This document shows, one piece after another, positions 1 through 10,685 of a stretch of 64,000 nt of DNA (position 1 is its first letter; every line of letters starts with the position of its first letter). This DNA is from Carposina sasakii (Eukaryota > Arthropoda > Insecta > Lepidoptera > Carposinidae), in contig CP053155.1 of the NCBI GenBank assembly GCA_014607495.2, positions 9,300,001-9,364,000 on the forward strand, in the 5' to 3' direction. The notes under the pieces were generated by a model that saw only the letters and a program-made list of their open reading frames with translations, searched no databases and was not told the origin of the DNA. Made by a program: the position numbers and the translations under genes.

Positions 1-1018
1 TTACTTGAATCAACATCTGATGCTGCTGTGCTGATGATGAAGCTACAGAACTCCTTAACGGTTAGGAGTCGGGAGACAGTACTGCAATTGGTCGATGGAA
101 ACTATTTAGTAGTATGTACCTATAGGGCTAACGTATTACTTGAATCAACATCTGATGCTGCTGTGCTGATGATGAAGCTACAGAACTCCTTAATGATTAG
201 GAGTTGGGATACAGTACTGCAATTGGTCGATGGAAACTATATAGTAGTATGTAGGGCTAACGTGATACTTGAATCAACATCTGATGCTGCTGTGCTGATG
301 ATGAAGCTACAGAACTCCACAGTACTGCAATTGGTCGATGGAAACTATTTATTAGTATGTAGGGCAAACGTGTAACTCGAATCAACATCTGATGCTGCTG
401 TGCTGATGATGAAGCTACAGAACTCCTTAACGGTTAGGAGTTGGGAGACAGTACTGCAATTGGTCGATGAAAATTATTTAGTAGTATGTAGGGCTAACGT
501 GTTACTTGAATCAACATCTGATGCTGCTGTGCTGATGATGAAGCTACAGAACTCCTTAACGGTTAGAAGTTGGGAGACAGTACTGCAATTGGTCGATGAA
601 AATTATTAAGTAGTATGTAGGGCTAACGTGTTACTTGAATCAACATCTGATGCTGCTGTGCTGATGATGAAGCTACAGAACTCCTTAACGGTTAGGAGTC
701 GGGAGACAGTACTGCAATTGGTCGATGGAAACTATTTAGTAGTATGTACCTATAGGGCTAACGTATTACTTGAATCAACATCTGATGCTGCTGTGCTGAT
801 GATGAAGCTACAGAACTCCTTAATGGTTAGGAGTTGGGATACAGTACTGCAATTGGTCGATGGAAACTACTCGTATATAGCAGTATGTAGGGCTAACTTG
901 TTGCTTGTGAGGTATACTTGAATCAACATTTGATGCTGCTATGCTGATGGTCAAGCTACAGAACTCCTTAACGGTTAGGAGTTGGGAGACAGTACTGCAA
1001 TTGGTCGATGGAAACTAT
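1..1018 (+). repeat. Tandem repeat, ~129-bp units, with a ~630-bp higher-order repeat
   Basis: The motif ACTTGAATCAACATC (with small changes) starts at 3, 138, 267, 375, 504, 633, 768 and 916, giving spacings of 135, 129, 108, 129, 129, 135 and 148 bp. Copies starting at 3 and 138 closely match those at 633 and 768, including the same 6-bp insertion, so a ~630-bp block was itself duplicated. The array runs off the left edge of the window. The plus strand is open in one frame over most of the array. Spacings of 129, 135 and 108 are multiples of three, but the 148-bp step breaks the frame. Two TTA-to-TAA changes (at about 373 and 607) create stops. Most differences between copies change the amino acid, so I see no sign of selection for protein. 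The unit is Leu/Val-rich and I do not recognise it. Confidence 0.9.
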
Positions 1019-1848
1019 ACAGGGTGTAAAAAGACAACGATGTTTTTTTAATACCTCGTATTCTTTGTAAGGTTACGATCATTTTCTTCTATGGAACCAA
1101 CTCTGGGAAACGACAAAATAAGTAGAAAAAATACTGTCATTTTATTGGAAGTAATGTATTCCTTTGATGCTAAAAGTATAAATGTACCTACAAAACTTAC
1201 ATTATAATATTACATTTTGACATGGTATCTTTGAAAAAAATGTTTGTTAACCGATTTCAGATGGATTTATGTAAAAAAAGCCGACAAGTGCGAGTTGAAC
1301 TCGCGTGAAGAGGGTTCCGTACGATGTTACATGCTCATTGTGGGCTTATTTTTTTCATTAAATATTCATTTTTTACAAACCGATTCAACAAAACTTAACA
1401 TTGGAGTTAAAAAATATGTTCTCCCACACATTCCACCTGCAAATGTAAGTTGGTACGCACAATATTGAGTGATTTACCATGTTATTTTAATATCATGGAC
1501 TTCTTATAGGTTTTCCTATAATCTATAAGGAGAAAACTAATTTCTGTATTTAACGATGTAAATTTTTTTTAAACAATTTTTTTATTATTGATCGGGCGAA
1601 ATTTATAGTGTCCGGTGTTTATGCTAGTTTTTTCATAGACAGATATTAATTATTTCTCGTGAAAAAATCTTGCAAACGCGCGTCTATGTGCATTTATGCA
1701 GAAAAACGCAGTCTATTTACTCAACTTTGGACCCTAATATTTTGGAAACCAGACACTTTCCCAGGTATGCTTCCAAGGAGAAAAATGATCGTGATGATGA
1801 GGAGATTACGTAGTTTATCGGGAACGTTGACGACCAAAAATCCACAAC
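1019..1848 (+). mobile_element. Long relative of the ACAGGGTG-ended MITE, right tip lost
   Basis: Bases 1019-1283 closely match the reverse complement of the right arm and centre of the MITE at 62384-62778, starting with the tip ACAGGGTGTAAAAAGACAA. Bases from about 1583 to 1848 match the right two-thirds of the MITEs at 46681 and 52048, including the run through CAACTTTGGACCCTAATATT. Between them lie about 300 bases not found in the short copies. The simplest reading is one longer family member of ~830 bp whose final ACCCTGT tip has been lost. It begins immediately after a tandem-repeat unit, so it probably inserted into the array. The open frames at 1244-1468 and 1659-1883 lie within it and look accidental. 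Confidence 0.6.
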
Positions 1849-1918
1849 GCATTAACACAACTAAAAATCGAGAAATAAACTGACTTAAAAAAAAAATTAA
1901 CCGACTTCAAACTTTAAC

Positions 1919-2418
1919 TAAAAAGCGATAAATAACGTAACTAATTCATCTACTTAATACATATTAAATATCTAAAATTATTTTAATATTTACAACTTAA
2001 TATGTACCTAATACTTTAACACAGTCATCTTTAACTATTTAAATATTTATAATTATCACTTATTTTTTGGAGTCGGTGCCAGCCAAACAATAAATGTAAT
2101 TAAGAAAACTGACCGACACTAAAATTCATAGTAAAACCAAGAATAGGAAATTGCATTACCGCGTGCCCTGCCTACTACACCGTATTGTATTTTGCCGTGT
2201 GTGTGGCTTTGCCAGCCGCGCGCGTCCATCAACACAACAGACTACGTTACCTAGGCTGACATCGACTCCAAAAAATAAGTGATAATTATAAATATTTAAA
2301 TAGTTAAAGATGACTTTGTTAAAGTATTAGGTATTAAGTTGTAAATATTTAAATAATTTTGGATATTTAATATGTATTAAGTAGATTAATTAGTTGACGT
2401 TATTTATCGCTTTTTATT
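1919..2418. mobile_element. Foldback element with ~166-bp inverted arms
   Basis: The left arm 1919-2084 and right arm 2254-2418 are near-perfect reverse complements. Both contain AAAAAGCGATAAATAACG at the outer end and TTATTTTTTGGAGTCG at the inner end. The ~170-bp spacer is less AT-rich and is unpaired. No open frame of useful size is present. The structure fits a non-autonomous foldback/MITE-type DNA transposon. I cannot assign a superfamily. Confidence 0.85.
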
Positions 2419-2424
2419 GGTATA

Positions 2425-4900
2425 AGTAATTACTAATTGACATCGTAAATTATTATAAAGAGATGGCATTATTTTCGCCCATATTATTCCATTGAATTCA
2501 CATCGAATAGTGACATCTAGTGCGGTATAGAGAGAACTTACTACGAAACAGAGCAAAGGAAGGCGCTATGGTACTCTTGTGGTGCAATGCCACGTTAGGT
2601 AATACAAAATATTTCATGTAGATGTCGCTGATATAACAAAACTTACATTGGGTTCGTGGGTCTAGCATTACGTTGGCAATGGTTCACATTAAAATATACA
2701 ATTATCTGTGGCTTCCCGTATTATTATTTTTTTTTCAATATAAATATTTATTACTATATCTAAGAGCAATTTCCTCGATTATTCTCTGAATAGATATATC
2801 GTCAGATGAAGTTGAATGAACTCTTATCATATCGGCAAAATTGTTACACACTTGTTCTAACTGAAAGTGCCTAAAATAAAATTATACATTAAAATAATAA
2901 TGAACTCGGAAGGGCACCATTACTCTTGACAGGCTAATAAATAAATCGTAACAAAGAATTATGTCAATAGAATACCTACTCTTGTACTATCTCACTAACA
3001 TAAATCTAACCCTTCCACTCATCGATAATAGACAAACAAACTTCTCGCGACCCTACATTCACAAATCATCTAATATACAATCGCAAATAATTCTTGTCCG
3101 GCAGGGTGACACCCACCCGAAGAAAACTTTCAGCGAAAGGGGGGGTAAAAAAAGGACACACATTCCCCCACTCGACTCAGGAAAGGAGGAAAGTGGAGAA
3201 AAATTAAATTATATATCCCAATGGTGTCAGCCGGTTATTAAGTGGCATGCGCCATCTTGAATTATTATTTTTTTCTCAGGTTTTTCTTTTGAACACGATA
3301 TTTCTTTTATGGAATAGTTGGGATTGCAAATATATGGGGCTGTACAGGTAAGATTTCTTTGGCCGTAAATCCATAGGAGCATTTTTGTATAGGACATTTG
3401 GGATCTTTATACGAGAGAAAAGACTGCCTGAATAGGTTTTTTATGTGATTTGTAATAACAATGTGCTGTATATGTGTAAATTTGGGCGTTACGAAAATAG
3501 GTACCTTCATTTGTTTTTGTAACCTGTACTTTATTTATACTTATTATTGCTTCCTATTCAATTATCAACCAAAACAGATGGATAATGGCAGAAATAGGAG
3601 TCATCCAGACAGTTTCAGTGTCTCTTTATAGCCAATCCTAATTATAATGTGGAATTAAAATACAATTATAGAACGCATCGTTAGTTCTATGTATCTATGT
3701 ACCTACATATTTATTAACTTTAAAATTATACCATTGTTTTACAATATCCTGCAAAACTGCTTACGCGGTGTGACTCGGTACCTATCTCCGCAACACAAGA
3801 CTCACAGAGCTACACGCCTTGCAACAAAGAAAAAATTAACAAACACTTAAAAAGGAACCCCTAGAGGTGTCGCAGCTAGTTTACAGTCTGTGAGGCGCAT
3901 ATTAAAAACTACAAATAAGAGGGACAAATGAGACTCCAGCCGCTGGGTGAAAAGGGGATGAACCATTAAGCCGATATATAGAAGAGCTGTAGTCAAGCAT
4001 AAGTGATATAAACAGTACAAACTAACAGGAAAATTCTCGGATCTGGTTTCTCAACGTGTGGTTTTCTGTGATCGCAATCACGAATCATCAGATTCGAGAA
4101 TGTAGGGACCTCACAGTTTGCATAAATACTAATGTCAATTATCACCACATATTATCTCGGAGCTTAAGCAATGTAACAATTTTACAAGTATACCGAAGTT
4201 CGTTAAATTCTACGTTCGTAGCACTTTGCGCATTTGTTAAGTGTCGTGATGAAGTCATGACACTATTGGTGAAAATAAATGTTACGATAACTTTAAGAAA
4301 TCCCTTGTCGCACGCAAAAATGTTCCTTCCCTTCAATTTTAAAAGAACTCCTCCCCGTTGTATTTGCATGGGACGCATACATCCGTCTTGGGCGTCAAAA
4401 TTGCAACTACCCCAGATCCTTTTAGGGGACTTTGCATTTTTTCACCGCCTTAGGCTAGGAATTTGTAAGAACTTCGTTACACTACTGATACGTATCATAA
4501 AAAGTCTAGGAAAATCGTGCATTAAACTATTCGCTCTCTGATGTTTTGTATTTGAGAGAAGTAAGTAGGTACCGTAGATATTGCAATTTTTTCAAAATAT
4601 ATTTTCAATAAGTATAATAATTTATATTATCTCAGAATTTCTTTAAATGTGAAATAAATATATTTTTTAAATAGCCTATACCATGTCTCACTGATGGGCA
4701 AAGGCCATTTGAACCTATTGAAATAAATATTAAATAAGGTTTTTCATCATTACAGTCTTTACAGTCAAAACACATAGCTGTCATAGGCTACACTACGGTG
4801 TGATAGAGGACGAACAGAGATGGCCGCTTAGAGGCAGAACAAATGTTCTTCTCCTAGATAATTACACTCTTTGTAGAGCCTACGGATAGTTGCTACGAAA
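2425..4900. other. No recognisable gene
   Basis: The stretch is AT-rich with scattered short open frames. The longest, 4056-4541 plus (161 codons), has no motif I know, contains a competing 78-codon frame on the other strand, and has no flanking splice or promoter signals that I can see. Around 4680 there is a short run resembling the end of a lepidopteran LINE (CTGATGGGCAAAGGCC), too short to call. Confidence 0.5.
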
Positions 4901-4917
4901 GTCAAGCGTTTACGTTG

Positions 4918-5023
4918 TAATTTCTCCAGTTTTCGTAATAACTTCTCCAGTTTTCGTACTAATTTCTTCACTTTTTGTAGTATTTTCTCCAGTTTTCGTA
5001 GTATCTTTGATTTAATTTCGTAG
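4918..5023. repeat. 21-bp tandem repeat, five units
   Basis: The unit is close to TAATTTCTCCAGTTTTCGTA plus one base, with starts at 4918, 4939, 4960, 4981 and 5002. The last unit is diverged and 22 bp long. Each unit ends in a TTCGTA-like core. There is no associated gene. Confidence 0.8.
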
Positions 5024-5184
5024 TCCTTTTAGCTCTCGTAGTAAATAAGCGTTACGCTTTGGTTTCCAAGCGTTACCGTAATGTAGCGGCCTTGAAGGTA
5101 AATTTTACACGTTATACACAATTTTTACCGATTTAGTAATCTCTTCATAGACTTTTAAAATCAGTATAACATGTTATAAGCTAT

Positions 5185-5325
5185 AAAAATTATTAATAAA
5201 TAAATGATTTTTTTTTTATTCGAATGAGATTTGAACTCACGACCTCTCGCAAACCGTGCTTTTGCTCTAACCAACTGAGCTATCGGGTTAATTAACTCGG
5301 TTGACGAACTTTACTTTCTCTTTTT
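5185..5325 (-). mobile_element. tRNA-like element with 5' leader (family T, copy 1)
   Basis: Read on the minus strand, 5289-5219 resembles a tRNA: an A-box-like TAGCTCAGTTGGTTAGAGC, a B-box-like GAGTTCAAATCTC, and a T stem. The 3' tail (to 5185) is T-rich and ends in TTATTAATA. The 5' leader at 5290-5325 (TTCGTCAACCGAGTTAATT on the minus strand) is shared with the copies at 39.9 and 40.3 kb. The 7-bp acceptor stem does not pair fully, so this is a tRNA-derived repeat and not a working tRNA gene. Confidence 0.75.
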
Positions 5326-5329
5326 ACGT

Positions 5330-7595
5330 TATAAGCTTACCTACTTGTATAACTTTTCACGATCTAGCAAATGACCCCGTGACATGAGGTTACACAATTT
5401 TCCGCGACGTATCAAATTACTTCTTACCAACACACTTCCTACTCTGTTCTCTGAAAAATGAGAACAAGATCCAGTACCTATCTTACACAGAATAGTTTAA
5501 TCAACGTTAAGGGTTGAACCTCGGTAATGCGCACATAGAGGCCCGGGGCGCATGATAAACCAGTGATAACAGGATATGGGAACGAATGAATTGGTTGCTC
5601 GAAGCGACATTTTTTGCGTGCTTCTGTAGTTTTTGGCGGCTACTAAGTAGCTTGATTTTTTTGGTAGAAAAATAATCATGATTTGTAATAATGGAAAAAT
5701 TTACTTAGTTAACTATTGCTACAACCTTTGTGAATAGGTATAGAGTGGGGAATAGATGATGAATAAATAATATGTATATTGGGGTAGTTTCCTATGGTTG
5801 AATCTTAATAACATCTTATTCTTATCAGAATAAATAATCAAAATCATACCTATGTGTAAAATTACAATTTGATTATGTGTACAAACAAAGACAATTGGTA
5901 CAAATGAGGTAGTAATAAGCCTTCAAAGTTAAGTGGGCAAGTCCATTTTTAAATGTGAAATTAATTGAAAATTACAACATCACACGTCCACCTGCATCAT
6001 TTACAACAACTTTTGTTTTTGTGAACATATTTATAAACGCAATATTTAATATAGTTATCAAACAAAGTTCTTTAACGCGCATACAAGTTGCTTAAAAAGT
6101 GACGTCACGTCGTGGTAGCCGTTTGTATGGAGCGTTTTTTGGCAAGTCTAATATTGTGATTTTGAAATCGTTATATCCCAGAAAGTTTCATGCTAGCGAA
6201 ATTTTTCTTTCGCAAATGTTTATTTTATTTTATGATCTTTCTATATAAATACAAATAAAAAAACTGTAAACGACTCTATTATTCTTGAAATACGAAGCAA
6301 GTCCGATAACTAGATACGGCTTTGAAAGCTAAAATCGAATAACTAAAATACTTAGTTGTAATGTTAATTAACTTAGTTACGTTTTATATAATTTACAAAC
6401 TGTACCTATATTTTGATATTCTTTATTATTTCATACCTAAATCATTTCAAGATGCCTTGTATGTATCACTTTTATTAACCTGAATATTTTTTGCATTTTG
6501 TAATTAAATATCTATCGATATAATCTCGATCGACGCTTTCATAACTCGATCATCCCTATCGATGATTTCGGCAATAGATCCCCCGTTATGCTCATTTGAC
6601 AGGGACGCGTTATCGGGGTAGTTTTTTCTTTGGTTTAACGCTATGTTATTTTCCGCTATAGGGGTGGTCATTAACATAAATTTTACGCTTCCTTAGATAA
6701 GTTGGACGGCTGCCCAGCCCTCTATTAGGATTTTCCCTAACGGATTTTATTATTAGGGATAAAAACGTTTTTACAAATAGTATTATGGCAAGTGAAAATT
6801 AATAAATAAGCAGATGTAATTACAAAAATTAAGTAAACTTATTTTTATTGCTTATTATAAGATGTTAACAAAACAGTTAATCGAAAAGAAAATATACTTA
6901 CAAAGGCTATCTAATAAAATTATTCAATTATCAAGGGTCAATTATCTTGTTATATAATTATAATTAATTTGTTTAAAAAGTAAGGTAAAATTGTTAGTAT
7001 TTAACATATATCAAAATATACAAAAAACCACTAAATATCGAACATATCATTCCATTATAAAAAGTTCCTTTAACCGTCTATCTAGTTTTTCCATTTAAAC
7101 TACCATCCCTATTCCTGGTTCCAAAATTAAACATCTTACACCTCACACCCAGAGTTTAGGCGCGAATAGAAAAATGGCGGGAGGCACACGACACCGGAAT
7201 ACATTACGTAATACCTAGGCATGGAGAGAGAGAGAGCACATAGAATAGAAAAAGCGTTTGATTACGTCATTGAAGCCAAAAGGAATACGAAATGAAACCT
7301 CACATATTTTGAGTAAGGGAGTAGAATCTAAAAGAGATATAGCAATATCATCTCGTAGAAGTAGTCGTCCTGCTTACGTGTGTACATATATAATATATAA
7401 ATATGTGCACATGTGTGTTATCAACTGCTTCTAATACCCCTTCTAATCCCTACTACGCCATCTGATCCGGTCCTGTGTGTCCTGCATCCACTGCCTACTG
7501 GTGATGGTGGTGATGTCGTTCATCCAACTAACTGCGTGCTTTGTCGACAGGGCGTTTTGAGGCGCTGCGTGCGTACCTATACAGCTTACTAACAA
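5330..7595. other. No recognisable gene
   Basis: This is AT-rich sequence. Around 7215-7240 there is a short GA-rich run, and around 7379-7420 an imperfect (GT)/(AT) microsatellite. The small open frames here lack any coding signature. Confidence 0.5.
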
Positions 7596-7859
7596 TGGCC
7601 GCGTGGTGCCGGCAGAGTAGAATTCGTAGCACCCAATGTCTGTCGTGGGTATCGTACGAGGCGATTAAGGGTTTCCGGGAGGTGAGCAGCAGCGCCTCCC
7701 GTGTTGACAACATAGTACAAAATACAAACTGCGGTTACCAACCCGCCTGCCTAGCGTGGTGACTATGGGCAAATACCCCCCATGGCAGTCTTTTGACGTG
7801 CCCTGGAGGAGGCCTACGTCCAGCAGTGGACTGCAATAGCCTGATGATGATGATGATGA
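7596..7859 (+). mobile_element. 262-bp TGA-tailed retroelement, full-length copy (family E)
   Basis: It starts TGGCCGCGTGGTGCCG, passes through AAATACCCCCCATGGCAGTC and GGCCTACGTCCAGCAGTGGA, and ends in a (TGA)n run. The copy at 61474-61735 begins and ends at the same bases and is the same length. Truncated minus-strand copies lie at 10610, 22205 and 45925. A simple-repeat tail and 5' truncation suggest insertion by a LINE machinery, and the TGA tail recalls RTE-type elements. I see no tRNA-type A or B box. Confidence 0.75.
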
Positions 7860-7924
7860 GTGGATGCCCGCGACTCTATCCGCGTGAACTGCAGAAAAAA
7901 TACAATGTCGACAGTAGCGTCTTA

Positions 7925-8052
7925 ATGTGTTATTGTGATATTAAGGGTATATTATTGCGAAGTTTCATCAAAATCCGTTCAGTAGTTTTTGCGCGAAAGA
8001 GCAACAAACATCCTCACAAACTTTCGTGTTCATAATATTACTAGTTGGAAGT
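7925..8052 (-). mobile_element. Helitron-like fragment (5' end)
   Basis: The plus-strand text AAGTTTCATCAAAATCCGTT followed by CAGTAGTTTTTGCG and then ACAAACTTTCG ... TAATATTACTAG is the reverse complement of a very common lepidopteran Helitron 5' region (start TCnTACTAATATTATAAA). The opposite end is not visible, so it is a fragment. Identification is from memory. Confidence 0.5.
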
Positions 8053-8384
8053 AGTATAAAACGCACAAAACTACGATATCTATTAGTATCCTTAGTCTAT
8101 GTACCTAGTTTATATGTGAGATGTGTAGTAGGATGGATGTGTTGGTTTACCCTCTACTCTTCAGCCGCCAAACTTGATAAATAGGCCTCCACAATATTTT
8201 TGTTCTGAATAAACAAATTGAATTGGTGCGAGTGGTGTTAAGTATCAGCTGTAAGACAATCGCCTGGTTTTGGAAGTTTCTTTTGCAATTTCTGATACTT
8301 TATATCCTGGATTGCAAATTTGTTAATGTTAAGAGAATTTTGCTAGATTTGTATAGGTACTGTACACTAGACTAGAATATATAA

Positions 8385-8840
8385 GATCTATTCTGTTCCG
8401 ATCCCAGCAAGTGAACCCGCAAAGGATCCGTTTTATTTGATTTTATAATTTTATTCTTATCCGATCCCGTCGCGGGATCAGATGAATATTTCATTTATTT
8501 TGTATTCCGTTCTTACCCCGTGTGTCTTCTCAATGATTTTTAGTACTGTTAGCAAGTAAAACAGTAGAACACATACAATATTGTTTTTCGAATGATTATT
8601 GATTTTTACTAAGAGATCGAGACTATTTTTCTAATTCTTATTTTATCTTTCTTAACTTTGTCGTTCTTCAATAAAACAACTTGTAGAATTTTCATTATTT
8701 TATTTTCTGACCTTACACATTAAAAAAGAACTTCACGGGATCAGACCGGAATTTAAAAATATATTTGGAATCAGACCGGAATTTGTTGTGGATTTAAAGT
8801 AAATAGGGATTAGTTCAAGGGATCGGACGGGAATAGATCG
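8385..8840 (+). mobile_element. GATCGG-rich MITE, copy 1
   Basis: The termini are inverted: GATCTATTCTGTTCCGATCC at the left and its near reverse complement at the right. GATCCCG/CGGGATC and GGATCAGACCGGAAT motifs recur inside, including a 7-bp stem hairpin around 8464-8480. The copy at 39152-39615 matches end to end in the opposite orientation. There is no coding capacity. Flanking sequences share GAATATA, a possible target duplication, though its exact length is unclear. Confidence 0.85.
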
Positions 8841-8845
8841 AATAT

Positions 8846-8912
8846 AATACATCAGCTGCATCTCCTGACGCAGTTCTGGCTACGCCATTTCGGGAACATA
8901 GCCGTGTCTATG
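8846..8912 (-). mobile_element. Family F repeat, internally deleted
   Basis: On the minus strand it reads ACACGGCTATGTTCCCGAAA, then AGCCAGAACTGC, and jumps to GGAGATGCAGCTGATG. Fuller copies at 39013 and 40490 have about 150 bases more between these parts. It lies directly beside the GATCGG MITE. Confidence 0.65.
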
Positions 8913-9785
8913 TATTTTTATATTTCAATCAAATAAATAGTTCACAGTAGGTATGTGTAAATAAAAGAACCTATTGCATTTTGATGGATAGAAATAATTT
9001 GATCGATCATCGACGGTTTCACATACACAAGGGAAAGTATGGATAAAAAACCTCGTGAAACCCAATACCTATTCCCGTCTTGTAAGTAAACACTTTCAAC
9101 ACTATATGCGTGAGCCAATTCTCCAATAATATCATTAGCCTTCCGCCGAGGCTCACGTAAATGTAACATGAGTACAGACTACCAGATAGGCAGTAATACA
9201 ACTCGGAAATTAGTACTAACTAATGTTTTGGCACTAGTTGATAGTGTTTTTGTACTAGATATTCGGTAAACCTTTCATCTAGCAAATACGAGTATTTACC
9301 GGTTAAAATCATTACTACGTCCAGTATTCTAATCGAAATTGCTACTAAAAAGATATTGTATGATGGAAACATTTATCAATGTATAATACCAATGCCAATA
9401 AAGAAGAATTTTGATTATGCGTAATTAATTGTATTAATTGGAAGTTTTAAATCAATTATTTTTTATTTCTTTCAGATATCATAATATGGTGTACCTTTTG
9501 AAGATCATAACTTACATTACTGGTAATTTGCTCTGTAAGATAGTATAGGTAAAGTGATATGTCACATTGGTGTCGTCAATATATTCACGTTCATACATGA
9601 GTAAATTGAAATTCGTGGGGTAGCGCATTTTTACATTCGATTTAAAAGCTTTTTACACTGTGGTTTTTAAGATATGTTCAATTGTATCTACTGATATAAT
9701 TTGCTAATAGTTATAGTTTTTTAGATAATAATACAATAGATGCAATGAAAAAATTTGCTTTGAAATTTCAGTAGATTAGCAGTAG

Positions 9786-9820
9786 TATATAAAGCTTGGA
9801 GACTGCGACCTCTTTCAGAA
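9786..9820 (+). promoter_or_regulatory. Candidate core promoter: TATA box and initiator
   Basis: TATATAAA lies at 9786-9793. The sequence TTCAGA at 9814-9819 places an initiator A at 9817, 31 bases after the first T of the TATA box, which is the standard insect spacing. A short ATG-started frame and a splice donor follow. TATA-like strings are frequent in AT-rich DNA, so the spacing and what follows carry the argument. Confidence 0.35.
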
Positions 9821-9867
9821 ATTGCTATCGTTAGCGTCTAAATTTCTTCCACGTAAAGATTAAACGG

Positions 9868-9897
9868 ATGCAACTTAGGTACAGCTTTTTACTAACA
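9868..9897 (+). CDS. Candidate first coding exon of a secreted protein (orphan)
   Basis: An ATG at 9868 opens ten codons reading MQLRYSFLLT, which looks like the start of a signal peptide: one positive residue, then hydrophobic residues. The frame ends phase 0 at a strong 5' splice donor, GTAAGT at 9898-9903. With the TATA box 82 bases upstream of the ATG and a predicted 51-base 5' leader, this matches the layout of many insect cuticle-type and other secreted-protein genes, whose first exon holds only part of the signal peptide. I could not find a compatible second exon downstream; the next sequence is a repeat beginning at 9987. It may be a real exon with a long intron, a dead promoter, or chance. 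No protein family can be named. Confidence 0.3.
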
Positions 9898-9986
9898 GTA
9901 AGTATTCTTCATTTTTCTAAGCATAATAATGAAATAATTAAGCAGTGAAACAGCAACTTCATACAGGTTTTTTTTTCACATCTGAA

Positions 9987-10212
9987 TACATACATACATA
10001 TAATCACGCCTTTATCCCTTACGGGGTAGGCAGAGCACTAAGGGCCGATAGAACTACATGGTGCCACTTCTGACCAATTTTTAGGTTATGTACAAGTTCG
10101 GTTAGTAGTGACAGGTGGTCAGCCCATCACCTACAAAATACCAAGACCCTCTTGTCCCTCTCCTGGCTTGTACAGTATGCCCGGGAAGAGAAGCAGCTGT
10201 AGTATTACACGT
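9987..10212 (+). mobile_element. Family D repeat (TATG-microsatellite-linked)
   Basis: It begins in a short (CATA)n run and continues AATCACGCCTTTAT, ACGGGGTAGGCAGAGCAC, GGTGCCACTTCTGACCAATT and TACAAGTTCGGTTAGTAGTG. Copies occur at 24750 (plus) and 42650 (minus), with a related one at 18144 (minus). This is the longest of the four. The open frame 10108-10413 overlaps it and is not a gene. Confidence 0.7.
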
Positions 10213-10609
10213 TATTTTTTCCCTCCCAGAGCACCACAGAAGACTCACATCAGAATACCTATATCTAATCACCTAAACAAATTCTCAGAACAACAAGAGA
10301 TTCCACTTTGTTTACGTGTCACATTCATTTTCTATACGATCCCTATCCAATATCCTGCAGCGTCTATTTATTTATCATATCATACAAGTATTAGCTTGAT
10401 ATATAGTCTTTGAGCCTTTCAGCGGTTACGCTTGGACCTTTGATTTATGCTTATCGTGTGGAGAAATGTCGTCTGTAAGATGACCCTTTTGATTTATCGA
10501 TGTAAATATTTTGTATAATTAATTTGATTTGTAAGACGATAATGGTTTTAACGGTTCTATGAAGTTCATTATCTTCGCAGCCGCACATAAATTAATTAGA
10601 CATACTGTT

Positions 10610-10685
10610 ATGGTCGTCATCAGCCTATTACAGTCCACTGCTGGACGTAGGCCTCCCCCAGGGCACGCCATAAGACTGCCATATA
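10610..10685 (-). mobile_element. Family E element, truncated to its 3' end
   Basis: The minus strand matches the 3' end of the element at 7596, including GGCCTACGTCCAGCAGTGGA and a short CATCA-type tail on the plus strand. Only about 75 bases remain. Confidence 0.7.

Noticed and set aside
1244..1883. Two 74-codon plus-strand frames
   Set aside because: Both lie inside the long MITE relative and are not preserved in its other copies.
4056..4541. Longest open frame in the window (161 codons, plus)
   Set aside because: No recognisable motif, odd composition with clustered Cys/Arg/Leu, a competing frame on the other strand, and no promoter or splice context. Kept only as a note.
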